A stretch of DNA of 64,000 nucleotides. Origin: UTCHB3 sp964625575. GTDB taxonomy: Bacteria; Bacteroidota; Ignavibacteria; Ignavibacteriales; Ignavibacteriaceae. Under the pieces are notes generated by a model. The model was not told the DNA's origin. It saw only the letters and a program-made list of their open reading frames with translations, and did not search any database. Positions 1-7,203 of this stretch are shown piece after piece (position 1 is the stretch's first letter; every line of letters begins with the position of its first letter). The DNA is taken from assembly GCA_964625575.1 (NCBI GenBank), contig CAZVBQ010000016.1:1-64000 (forward strand), given 5' to 3'. A program made the translations under genes and the position numbers.

Positions 1-65
1 TTCCAATTCAATCGTAAAAATAATAATATTAGTATTTAAAACAAAGTACCGCCGCCGCGCGCTCA
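1..65. repeat. Direct repeat copy A, 3'-flanking element
   Basis: About 50 bp of AT-rich sequence followed by a GC-rich block (gccgccgcgcgctca). It recurs at 2822-2886 with a single mismatch (position 56 versus 2877), giving a spacing of 2821 bp. Each copy lies just downstream, in mRNA sense, of a sorting-domain gene and its 8-mer array. The element may continue left of the window. It has no coding content. Confidence 0.85.
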
Positions 66-314
66 GGTTCTGGAGTTCTCAAGTTCTCAAGTTCTCACTT
101 CAAAAACATCATTTTTTCGGTTTTGATGAAGAGGGGCTTCAGATCCTTGTCCCTGACCAAAAGGTTGTAGAAGTAAACACCCGACGAAAGATCGCTCATT
201 GTTCCGGTGGTTACAGGTGAAAACTCCCTCTCGTACTCTCCCGCCGGTAACATGCCCCTCTGAAGCACCGCCACCTCTCTTCCGTTCACATCATACACCC
301 TGAGGATCACCTCT
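59..314. repeat. 256-bp near-identical repeat, copy 1
   Basis: This segment covers the 8-mer array and the last roughly 72 codons of the sorting domain of the gene at 95-2782. It matches 6281-6536 at a constant offset of 6222 bp. I count two mismatches in the 220 coding bases and two in the flank. Identity stops abruptly at 314, where the two reading frames continue with unrelated codons. Confidence 0.9.
67..98. repeat. 8-bp tandem array (GTTCTCAA), 4 units
   Basis: Four consecutive octamers: gttctgga, gttctcaa, gttctcaa, gttctcac. On the coding (minus) strand this reads as GAACTTGA-type repeats. The TGA stop of the beta-helix gene (95-97) lies inside the first unit read in mRNA sense. Matching arrays sit at the same place behind the genes ending at 2948 and 6317. 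Confidence 0.9.
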
Positions 315-2782
315 GCCTCACTATCCAATGAGAATTTTATCTTTGTTGAGGGGTTGAAAGGATTCGGGTAGTTCTGGTAGAGGAATATCCTCTCAGGGGT
401 GGGGGCTGTTTCTCCCGCCAGTCCCGTCATCACCACGGTTACGCTGTCAAGCTTGCTTACATTACCCTGGTTGTCTTTCGCTTTAAGTTTGTAGGTATAA
501 CTCCCTGTCGGGTCGGCAAGTGAATCGCTGAAGAGGGTGTCAACCCCCGTGTATATCCTGTTCGTCTCATCAGGTATGAATCCCGCTTCCCTCCCCCGGT
601 GGAGGGAGAACGAGTTAAAGTCTGCCTCAGTGCCTCCGCGCCATTGCAGGTCAACCCCGTTTGGCTTCTTTGTAACGGTAGAAAATCTTGGCACCTTTGG
701 CGCGAGGTCAAGGTATTCGTATCTCTGTCCGTAGGTACCTCCATACCTTCCGATGTCACTTCTGGTTCCGTCAACATCAAGGATTGTTGGATCACCGGCA
801 TCGATGAGGGGGGAGTACATCTGAAGCCGGTAGTTACTGCTGTCGGTACCTTCATACATCGGGTCGACTGTGGTGTAGATCAGTGTGTCGGGGTCAAGCT
901 TTGAAATGTCATTGGATATTATACCGTTTCCGTAAAAGTTGTTGTAATTGATGTTGCCGCTTACTTTTCCGTTTTGATAAAGGTCGAAAACAATAATACA
1001 TGAATCTACAATATTGTTCACGAGGCTGAGAGAAAGGATATTCCACGGTGTTATGGCAGTGGTGCAATTCCGAATGATATTGTTAATGAATATTCCGCGG
1101 GCATCATCCAAACCATTGGTGGTTTCACCTTTCTTTCCAATAATCAAGTTGCTATTAAATCTGCCAGCACCGCCAAATAAAGGAATAGAAATTCCGGAAT
1201 TGGAAAAATCCAAAACCAGATTGTTATAGAACAGTCCATAAGTTCCCATTATCGAGCGGGAACACTTATACAGAATATTGTCACTTACAACTATGACTGG
1301 CACAGTCGCCGGTCTTTCACTTGTAGTTAATCCGATTTCGGCCTTGAGAATATAGTTACCGGTGATCTCACCTGTAGCTAAAAGGACATTAATCGATTTG
1401 TAAAATCCTCCAAGAAATTTGTTGTATTTTATATTGATATGAGAATATCCTGATATTGGTGGCACCCATAGTCCTGTGTGGTTGGTTGGATACAAAAATG
1501 TTTTAATAGTAATATTTTCCAAAGTTAGATTGTCCCAAAATACAAAAGCATGCCGATATTCAAATTGTGGGAGAAAGCTTATATCCACAATGCAACTGTC
1601 GACATCAACACCGAGTATTGCAAGGTCTCTTCCCGGGTGTTCTGACACCACGGTCTCCCTGTAAATACCCGTCCCGATAATTATCGTGTCACCGCTTTCA
1701 CACATGTCCACAACTTTCTGTATGCTGTCTGATGCCGTTGCCCAGCTTGTGTATGGATACACAGGTGTGGGGTTGCCCGCTTTTACATAACGGATTGTTG
1801 GGACGGTAGTACGGGCATTAACTGAATTCCGGGTGGAAATATTGTGGTTGTTCACGGCAAGTTCATCTTTTTTATTGAAGTACCCTGATTTGAAATCGAT
1901 GTCCGTTTTGCTGAGCATCCCGTTGTTCATTTGCTCAATCCGTTGTAATATACTCTCATTGTCTCTGCCATAGCAATGCCAGATCAACTCATCCATAACT
2001 TCAATATTGTCGATGTAAAGTTCCCCGTAATTCTCCGGCTCAACACCTTCAGGAAGCACAACAGCATAGGATATATTCATGGTTTCTGTGCTTCGTAGAA
2101 TGTTTTTGCATGAGTCAATAAAATTTAAATTTCTTGTGATTCTCAGATCATAGGGCAGATCGATCAATGTAAAAGCCTCATCAAAGAGGTCATCACTCAT
2201 TAATTCTTTGCCCGAGAGTGTGATGGTTTTGGTTATCCCTGCTTTATCAGTTAGGTTCAGATTCACCCGTAATGAACAAACTGTGATGTTAGAATCAGGT
2301 CTTCTGCCGATCTTTAACTTAAATTTAGCAAGATACTCGATGAGCAATCCATTTGGTACTCCCGGTATATTCGTGAACTTGTATTCCCTCTCCTGGTGGA
2401 TGAAAGGACCTTCCAAGAGTGTGATTTCAGGGTGGTTTTTCAAGGAGGTGGTGTCGGGAGATCCGGTCTCAGGTGCTTTGGTTATAACATAACTTCCCGA
2501 TTGATCATTAATGACCTTAGTATAATCGGCATCACGGTTCATTTTTATGATGCCGGGATGGATATTAACGCTGACTCCTTCAGCCTCCCAAACATCGTGT
2601 ACACCATGAGAGAGCACGCTTGCCCAGTCAATCTGTCTTTCATCTGGTTCCGGGAGGTTCCGGAAGTTGTTAAGAGCGGCTATTTTACCGAAGAGAATCT
2701 CATTAGGTACCTGCGACTTTAGGGGGTGGGTAAGAATGATCACGAAAATCAGACTTAAAACTGCTATTACTCCGCTTTTCAT
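95..2782 (-). CDS. Secreted right-handed beta-helix protein with T9SS sorting domain
   Basis: A secreted or cell-surface protein of 895 aa; the substrate is unknown. Residues 1-23 form a signal peptide ending LKSQ. Residues about 120-300 form a beta-rich module ending in a YIDNIEVMDE-type strand. Residues about 328-690 hold a parallel beta-helix (Asn-rich NNxxxN/NNI rungs, opening IRYVKAG) that closes with SPLIDAGDP and DVDGTRSDIGRYGG, typical of pectate-lyase-like surface proteins. A fibronectin-III-like stretch (about 700-790) follows, then an 85-residue sorting domain with NYPNPFNPSTKI. No catalytic Asp/Arg set of a polysaccharide lyase is evident, so an adhesin or binding role is as likely as an enzyme. 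The last roughly 72 codons are nearly identical to the fragment at 6317. The same architecture occurs split over two genes at 2948-5883. Confidence 0.88.
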   Translation of the reverse strand: MKSGVIAVLSLIFVIILTHPLKSQVPNEILFGKIAALNNFRNLPEPDERQIDWASVLSHGVHDVWEAEGVSVNIHPGIIKMNRDADYTKVINDQSGSYVITKAPETGSPDTTSLKNHPEITLLEGPFIHQEREYKFTNIPGVPNGLLIEYLAKFKLKIGRRPDSNITVCSLRVNLNLTDKAGITKTITLSGKELMSDDLFDEAFTLIDLPYDLRITRNLNFIDSCKNILRSTETMNISYAVVLPEGVEPENYGELYIDNIEVMDELIWHCYGRDNESILQRIEQMNNGMLSKTDIDFKSGYFNKKDELAVNNHNISTRNSVNARTTVPTIRYVKAGNPTPVYPYTSWATASDSIQKVVDMCESGDTIIIGTGIYRETVVSEHPGRDLAILGVDVDSCIVDISFLPQFEYRHAFVFWDNLTLENITIKTFLYPTNHTGLWVPPISGYSHINIKYNKFLGGFYKSINVLLATGEITGNYILKAEIGLTTSERPATVPVIVVSDNILYKCSRSIMGTYGLFYNNLVLDFSNSGISIPLFGGAGRFNSNLIIGKKGETTNGLDDARGIFINNIIRNCTTAITPWNILSLSLVNNIVDSCIIVFDLYQNGKVSGNINYNNFYGNGIISNDISKLDPDTLIYTTVDPMYEGTDSSNYRLQMYSPLIDAGDPTILDVDGTRSDIGRYGGTYGQRYEYLDLAPKVPRFSTVTKKPNGVDLQWRGGTEADFNSFSLHRGREAGFIPDETNRIYTGVDTLFSDSLADPTGSYTYKLKAKDNQGNVSKLDSVTVVMTGLAGETAPTPERIFLYQNYPNPFNPSTKIKFSLDSEAEVILRVYDVNGREVAVLQRGMLPAGEYEREFSPVTTGTMSDLSSGVYFYNLLVRDKDLKPLFIKTEKMMFLK

Positions 2783-2821
2783 ACCAATGTCCGGTTTATT
2801 GTTCCTGTTACTCTTTTATGT

Positions 2822-2886
2822 TTCCAATTCAATCGTAAAAATAATAATATTAGTATTTAAAACAAAGTACCGCCGCGGCGCGCTCA
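2822..2886. repeat. Direct repeat copy B, 3'-flanking element
   Basis: Second copy of the 65-bp element at 1-65, including the GC-rich block. It lies between the start of the 895-aa protein gene and the 8-mer array behind the 585-aa protein gene. The region 2783-2947 therefore holds this element, the array, and whatever promoter serves the gene ending at 95. Confidence 0.85.
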
Positions 2887-2887
2887 T

Positions 2888-2951
2888 GTTCTCAAGTTCT
2901 CAAGTTCTTAAGTTCTCAAGTTCCCAAGTTCTTAAGTTCTCAAGTTCTCAC
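2888..2951. repeat. 8-bp tandem array (GTTCTCAA), 8 units
   Basis: Eight contiguous octamers, five of them starting gttctca and three variants (gttcttaa twice, gttcccaa once). The stop codon of the gene ending at 2948 lies in the terminal gttctcac unit. This is twice as many units as the other two arrays, consistent with slippage-type copy-number change. Confidence 0.92.
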
Positions 2952-4705
2952 TTCACCAGCATCATCTTCTTGACTGAAGTATAAACAGGAACACCTTCTG
3001 ATGATCTTACATCTATCTTGTAGAGGTATATTCCGCTTGCCAGATCATCACCACGGAATTTAGTCTCGTGGTATCCGGCAGGCATCTCCCGATCCTGAAG
3101 CACCCTGACCGGTTCTCCCGTTATTGTGTAAACCGTCAGTATCACTCTTCCGGGTGACTTCAACCTGTATCCTATCACGGTTTCGGGGTTGAACGGGTTC
3201 GGGTAGTTGTTGAACAATAGATAATCCATCACTACTTCATGCCCCTCCCCCTTTACACCCACAGGAACTATCCTTATCTCCTCTGACTCGTCGGAGAGGT
3301 TCCCCTGATTGTCCACCGACCTGAGAACCATGTAATAGTTCCCGCTGAATCCGGGGATTATCTTTGTGAAGTTCGTATCCGCCGTTCTCCCGGTCAGACG
3401 GGTGGAGTCGGCTGTAATTCCCGGTATCGTGTCGCCGTAGACAAGGTATTCTTTAAAATCACTCTCGTGGTTCCTCTTCCAGGCAAGCTTGATGGTATCA
3501 CCGGTGATTGCCGCCGCTATACCCCTTGGTTCAACAGGGGCGAGATCTAGATAAGCATAACTCTTCCCATGGGGACCTCCGTACATTCCGATATCGCTCC
3601 GTGTACCGTCAACATCCTTTACAAGCGTGTCTCCGTCATCTATCAAGGGTGAGTACATCTGGAGGTGAAAATCTTTCGATTCGTTTACGAACATGGGGTA
3701 GCGTGTGATGTTGGTTACTGTGTCTATCGGCGTGCTCCCTGTTGACCTCCAGTTCACGGTGTTATTCCAAAAATTGTTAAACCGTAACGGACTCTCACCA
3801 TCAAATCCATAGAACTTTCCGCCGGAAATGTGGTTATTGAAAGCATCCCGGTAATTCGAGTTGCTGTAAGTCCTGATAACTTTTCCGAACTTACCCATAT
3901 ACACATTATTGCTGATGGTGTCAGGCCCAAGATCTGACCCGGAATTGTACTGCGTGACATTTTCGTAGAGACTAATTATCAGATTGTTGTGAATGCGGGA
4001 AGGCCGGTTAAACGCGTAAAAGGTAATATTGAAACTGTCTCCAAATGGTTTATATGGAGCCGCCACAAGTATATTGTTGTAAACATCAGCATTTGCTAGA
4101 ATCGCGAGGTAAATCGCATGTTCATAGGCAGTTATATAATTGTTAAACACTTGCGCAATATGTACTGATACCAATACACCATCTCGACAAGAGTCAATAA
4201 CAGAATTCGTAATCCAAGCTGTATCCTCCAAGCTGTAGGCAGAGGCATAAATATTAATTGCACCTCCACAAAATGTAATCTTGACATTATCTATTCTAAT
4301 TTTCCTCCTCGCTTGATCAGGTCTTTCAGAAATAATCCCGCTATGAGGACTATTAATCATTCCCCAACCTACAATTTTTAGATTTTTAATTTCACACAAA
4401 TTCTCCATTATGACACCGGCGGTTGAATCCCGGGGTATCTGTATCCAGGTATTCTCCCAACCTGAACCCAACAAGACGATTCCGGGATTGAATCTTACAA
4501 CCTCCGTAAATATACCATCACCCACCACTATCGTATCACCAAATTCACTGACACGCATCGCCTTCATGATGCTGTCTGCCGCTGTCTCCCAACTTGTATA
4601 AGGAGGAGTACTGCTTCCTGTCTTGCTTACATAACGCTTCTCTGCGCTTAGATTGAATATCGCAAACAATACAATTATCAGCGTTAAGATTCTTCGCGTT
4701 TTCAT
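2948..4705 (-). CDS. Secreted beta-helix protein with T9SS sorting domain
   Basis: A secreted protein of 585 aa. A signal peptide (MKTRRILTLIIVLFAIFNLSA) leads directly into a beta-helix that begins KRYVSKTGSS. It shares YTSWETAADSI and FGDTIVVGDGIFTEVV motifs with the 895-aa protein (YTSWATASDSI, SGDTIIIGTGIYRETV). The helix closes with SPLIDDGDTL and DVDGTRSDIGMYGG. An FN3-like stretch (about 390-480) and a sorting domain with NYPNPFNPETVI follow. It is the C-terminal counterpart of the larger protein without the N-terminal beta module. The start overlaps the upstream stop as ATGA, so it is translationally coupled to the gene at 4702-5883. An AGGTGA ribosome site precedes the ATG. Substrate unknown. 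Confidence 0.87.
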   Translation of the reverse strand: MKTRRILTLIIVLFAIFNLSAEKRYVSKTGSSTPPYTSWETAADSIMKAMRVSEFGDTIVVGDGIFTEVVRFNPGIVLLGSGWENTWIQIPRDSTAGVIMENLCEIKNLKIVGWGMINSPHSGIISERPDQARRKIRIDNVKITFCGGAINIYASAYSLEDTAWITNSVIDSCRDGVLVSVHIAQVFNNYITAYEHAIYLAILANADVYNNILVAAPYKPFGDSFNITFYAFNRPSRIHNNLIISLYENVTQYNSGSDLGPDTISNNVYMGKFGKVIRTYSNSNYRDAFNNHISGGKFYGFDGESPLRFNNFWNNTVNWRSTGSTPIDTVTNITRYPMFVNESKDFHLQMYSPLIDDGDTLVKDVDGTRSDIGMYGGPHGKSYAYLDLAPVEPRGIAAAITGDTIKLAWKRNHESDFKEYLVYGDTIPGITADSTRLTGRTADTNFTKIIPGFSGNYYMVLRSVDNQGNLSDESEEIRIVPVGVKGEGHEVVMDYLLFNNYPNPFNPETVIGYRLKSPGRVILTVYTITGEPVRVLQDREMPAGYHETKFRGDDLASGIYLYKIDVRSSEGVPVYTSVKKMMLVK

Positions 4706-5883
4706 CTCTCACCTGCCTGCTTAGAGTAACTGCCGGTCAGACTGTAGGTAACTTTTTGCACCTCACCGTAGTTGTGCTTTCCTGGGTAAAAGGCCGCGAT
4801 CAATCCCGGAGGTGCTCCCAGTCTATTCAATATCGCAAGAAGCGTTATCATTGGCTGGTAACTGTCGATTGAGAGGGGTCTAACCATAGTGATCAGCTTA
4901 TTCATCCCGGGTTGAAGCTTTCGCAATTGAGCAAGGTATTCAGACAACTGTAAATCCCTTTCCCCCGGGAAGTTAATAAAATAATGCTTCCACAGTTTTT
5001 GGTCAAACACTTCGACATCTTTCAAAGCCAGTTCTGCATTACCGAGCCAAATTACCCTTAACTGAATACGGGTGCCTTCACTTATGTATGAATCCTCCAC
5101 ATCGCTTCCCGGCATTATAGTGGTCGGCGGGAGTGGAAGATCACTTCTGCCCATGGCGTCTGTCTGAAGAACCCCGTAATCGTAATCAAGACTGATCTCT
5201 GTATACTCACTCCCGAGCATGTTTTTGGTTACGGTTTTTTCCGCGAGTACTATTGTATCAAATCCCCGCGTTACAACAGCCTGTACCTTGCATACTGTAT
5301 CACCGGGGCCCGTGTTCTGAAGATTCTTAAGTCTAAACACAGCTGTATAATAAATGAGATCGTTTCTCAGATATTTGTTGGTGTAAACATAATTTTTGTA
5401 CTGGCTGTGGTTTGGACCGTCTATAAAAATCTTGTTTATGTTTGCCATATCTGTTCCGGTGCTCACGCCATCACTTAAAGTCATCCCGTATTTTTGCTTC
5501 AGTCCGATTTCAGTGCTCAGATCAGGAATAACATTGTCGTTTGGAATCCATCTTGAATAGAGCGCGTTGCTAAAATAATACACCCAATCAGCATTGGATG
5601 GATGGAATACGGTATCTATCACCGAATCGTTCAATGCAAAAATATATGGGAAATACTTGAGGCTGTCGAAATTAGACACCTGATTGATTTCCGGAATGGA
5701 TACTACGGCTCTCTGGATTACAGTATTAAATCCGAGTGGTTTAACAACTGAATAGGTGTATAGGGAGAATTCTTTGTTTGGTGAGGAATTTAGATATGAA
5801 CCGGTCAGAATTGAGTCCGGTGATTGTCCGTAAATGTTTAATGTTATCAGCAACATGAACAGTTGCGTCTTAATTGATTTCAT
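4702..5883 (-). CDS. Secreted beta-rich protein, partner of the beta-helix protein
   Basis: 393 aa with a signal peptide (cleavage after NIYGQ) and no sorting domain. No database family is recognised. Residues about 155-310 align by eye with residues 120-290 of the 895-aa protein. Shared landmarks are GP-hydrophobic-Q-Y, an A-x-F-x-L-K strand, a repeated T-V-C-x-x-x-x-x-V block, and a closing D-[NV]-[IV]-E-V-[MF]-D-[EQ]-x-[LI]-W-[KH]-[CH]-Y. It thus appears to be the same N-terminal module as a free-standing protein. Start chosen at the ATG preceded by GGAG with 6-nt spacing. The stop overlaps the next gene's ATG, so the pair is likely made stoichiometrically and may interact. Without a sorting domain, it may stay periplasmic or depend on its partner. 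Confidence 0.75.
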   Translation of the reverse strand: MKSIKTQLFMLLITLNIYGQSPDSILTGSYLNSSPNKEFSLYTYSVVKPLGFNTVIQRAVVSIPEINQVSNFDSLKYFPYIFALNDSVIDTVFHPSNADWVYYFSNALYSRWIPNDNVIPDLSTEIGLKQKYGMTLSDGVSTGTDMANINKIFIDGPNHSQYKNYVYTNKYLRNDLIYYTAVFRLKNLQNTGPGDTVCKVQAVVTRGFDTIVLAEKTVTKNMLGSEYTEISLDYDYGVLQTDAMGRSDLPLPPTTIMPGSDVEDSYISEGTRIQLRVIWLGNAELALKDVEVFDQKLWKHYFINFPGERDLQLSEYLAQLRKLQPGMNKLITMVRPLSIDSYQPMITLLAILNRLGAPPGLIAAFYPGKHNYGEVQKVTYSLTGSYSKQAGER

Positions 5884-6080
5884 ACTTTACTCCGCGTGTA
5901 GTGAATCTTTTTATTTCAACATTCGACGGAATCCTGCTTAAGGTTCCGAAGTTTAACCTGCCTGAATTGTCAGAGTGCTGATTCACATTTTAGCGGAGAG
6001 TAATTTCTTCCACTCAAACCTTTTAATTGAAACCAACAATCGTCAAAAAAAGACAAATCACTGTTTCGATTAGAAAGCAG

Positions 6081-6109
6081 TTTATAACTTTGATAAACCA
6101 CTTTACCAA
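6081..6109 (-). promoter_or_regulatory. Possible sigma-70-like promoter
   Basis: On the minus strand TTGGTA is followed by 17 nt and TATAAA, oriented toward the gene pair starting at 5883, about 200 bp away. This is a pattern match only. The 5' region 5884-6280 is otherwise AT-rich non-coding sequence with nothing else recognised except a 14-bp palindrome. Confidence 0.28.
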
Positions 6110-6257
6110 GATACAGTACATTGTTCAATAAACAAAAAAAAGAGATAAATAAGTGCCCTAAAATTTATTGAATGGCATGAAATGAAAAAGGGACAAAGCC
6201 TAAACCTTGCCCCGAAAATCAGAGTGAATTAATTCATGCTTCAGTCCGCCGTTAGTT

Positions 6258-6271
6258 GTGCCATATGGCAC
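6258..6271. repeat. Perfect 14-bp palindrome GTGCCATATGGCAC
   Basis: The perfect palindrome lies between the 8-mer array behind the sorting-domain fragment and the upstream region of the 4702-5883 gene. It could be a protein-binding site or part of a 3' hairpin. It has no recognisable family. Confidence 0.5.
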
Positions 6272-6280
6272 TATCGCGGC

Positions 6281-6536
6281 GCACTCAGGTTCTGGAGTTC
6301 TCAGGTTCTCAAGTTCTCACTTCAAAAACATCATTTTCTCGGTTTTGATGAAGAGGGGCTTCAGATCCTTGTCCCTGACCAAAAGGTTGTAGAAGTAAAC
6401 ACCCGACGAAAGATCGCTCATTGTTCCGGTGGTTACAGGTGAAAACTCCCTCTCGTACTCTCCCGCCGGTAACATGCCCCTCTGAAGCACCGCCACCTCT
6501 CTTCTGTTCACATCATACACCCTGAGGATCACCTCT
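6281..6536. repeat. 256-bp near-identical repeat, copy 2
   Basis: Copy of 59-314. It covers the array and the 3' end of a sorting-domain reading frame. The near-absence of synonymous differences argues for a recent duplication or gene conversion. Confidence 0.9.
6289..6320. repeat. 8-bp tandem array (GTTCTCAA), 4 units
   Basis: gttctgga, gttctcag, gttctcaa, gttctcac. It carries the same unit order as 67-98 with one base change, and again includes the stop codon (6317-6319) of the preceding reading frame. It is part of the 256-bp duplicated block. Confidence 0.9.
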
Positions 6537-6655
6537 CCCGCTTCTTCAAGTCTGACTCTTATTGTTGTGGATGGGTTGAATGGATTGGGATAGTTTTGAT
6601 AGAGCCGTTGCATAATAGCTGTTTCGGCTATCAAATCTGGGCAATATTTTTGCAC
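6317..6655 (-). pseudogene. Orphan T9SS sorting-domain fragment
   Basis: The open frame encodes little more than a complete sorting domain (LYQNYPNPFNPSTTI through KTEKMMFLK). There is no signal peptide and no folded cargo domain. The first possible start codons are GTG at 6655 and ATG at 6613, neither with a ribosome site. T9SS substrates must first cross the inner membrane through Sec, so as it stands the product could not be exported. Most likely it is the 3' remnant of a larger secreted-protein gene, or a donor cassette for gene conversion. Its last roughly 72 codons equal those of the gene ending at 95 apart from two bases. Codons before that differ (RLEEAG instead of SLDSEA). Confidence 0.8.
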
Positions 6656-6719
6656 TTTAAATTCAAATTTCTTAAACTAAGTTACGACATCCAAAATATA
6701 TGCTATTACATTAAAAGCA

Positions 6720-7193
6720 ATGGAGTTTAGTATGAGTTTAACGAATCCTACTGCCAATTGGGCCTACAACTGCGGTAAGGAAGATTTTGATTTGATTGTT
6801 GATTGGGGCATCACCAGTATACAAAGAACAAATCTTCGTTATGTTAGACTGATGCTGAGCGTAAGTTTGCCTGGTAATCAAGTCATACAAAAAACCACAA
6901 CCTACACTCCTTACGATTCACCCACATCTGATCCTTATTATTTCCCAGGACAAATCCAAGTTGGCTGGAAAGATGAAGAATCTTCGGGTAACTCCATTTT
7001 CTTGGGAGAAACCTACAGTTTTGTCGCATCCATTTTTATTCTTTCGGGGGGAGTGCCAGGACAAGAATACATCGATGAAGAGTATGTATTTAGCAGTTCC
7101 TCAGTCTCTAATAACCTTAAGTTCTGTGCTACTGATCCGTTGTTTAATGATCTCTTTGAGTGTGCTTCCTCTATACCTGATTGTGAAGGATGA
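6720..7193 (+). CDS. Hypothetical protein, unrecognised
   Basis: 157 aa with no signal peptide, no membrane segment and no family I recognise. It is rich in Ser, Thr, Tyr and acidic residues with alternating hydrophobics, suggesting a beta-sheet protein. There are three Cys residues in the last third (FCATDP, LFECASS, PDCEG). A second ATG lies four codons in (6732), and neither has a clear ribosome site. It ends 10 nt before the start of the propeller gene, so the two may be co-transcribed. It could also be a fragment of a larger secreted protein that lost its N-terminus, given the adjacent broken sorting-domain gene. Confidence 0.5.
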   Translation: MEFSMSLTNPTANWAYNCGKEDFDLIVDWGITSIQRTNLRYVRLMLSVSLPGNQVIQKTTTYTPYDSPTSDPYYFPGQIQVGWKDEESSGNSIFLGETYSFVASIFILSGGVPGQEYIDEEYVFSSSSVSNNLKFCATDPLFNDLFECASSIPDCEG

Positions 7194-7203
7194 AGGTAAT
7201 GCC

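Noticed and set aside
457..855. Second minus-strand protein of 132 aa inside the 895-aa gene
   Set aside because: Out-of-frame shadow with low-complexity Thr/Arg/Pro composition.
2888..2951. CRISPR-like repeat array
   Set aside because: Units are 8 bp and contiguous without spacers, and no cas genes are present.
2667..2984. Plus-strand open frame with repeated SSSQVLKF peptide
   Set aside because: The peptide is only the translation of the 8-mer array. The frame runs across the 3' ends and intergenic sequence of minus-strand genes and has no signal or ribosome site.
2948..5883. Frameshift splitting a single gene into the 393-aa and 585-aa frames
   Set aside because: The downstream frame has its own ribosome site and a complete signal peptide directly before the beta-helix, so these are two genes.
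1..6540. Insertion sequence or transposon explaining the repeats
   Set aside because: No transposase frame, no terminal inverted repeats and no target duplication are visible. The repeats are 3' gene ends.
6961..7203. Longer start for the propeller protein
   Set aside because: The added residues overlap the preceding gene and precede a perfect signal peptide, which would then be internal.
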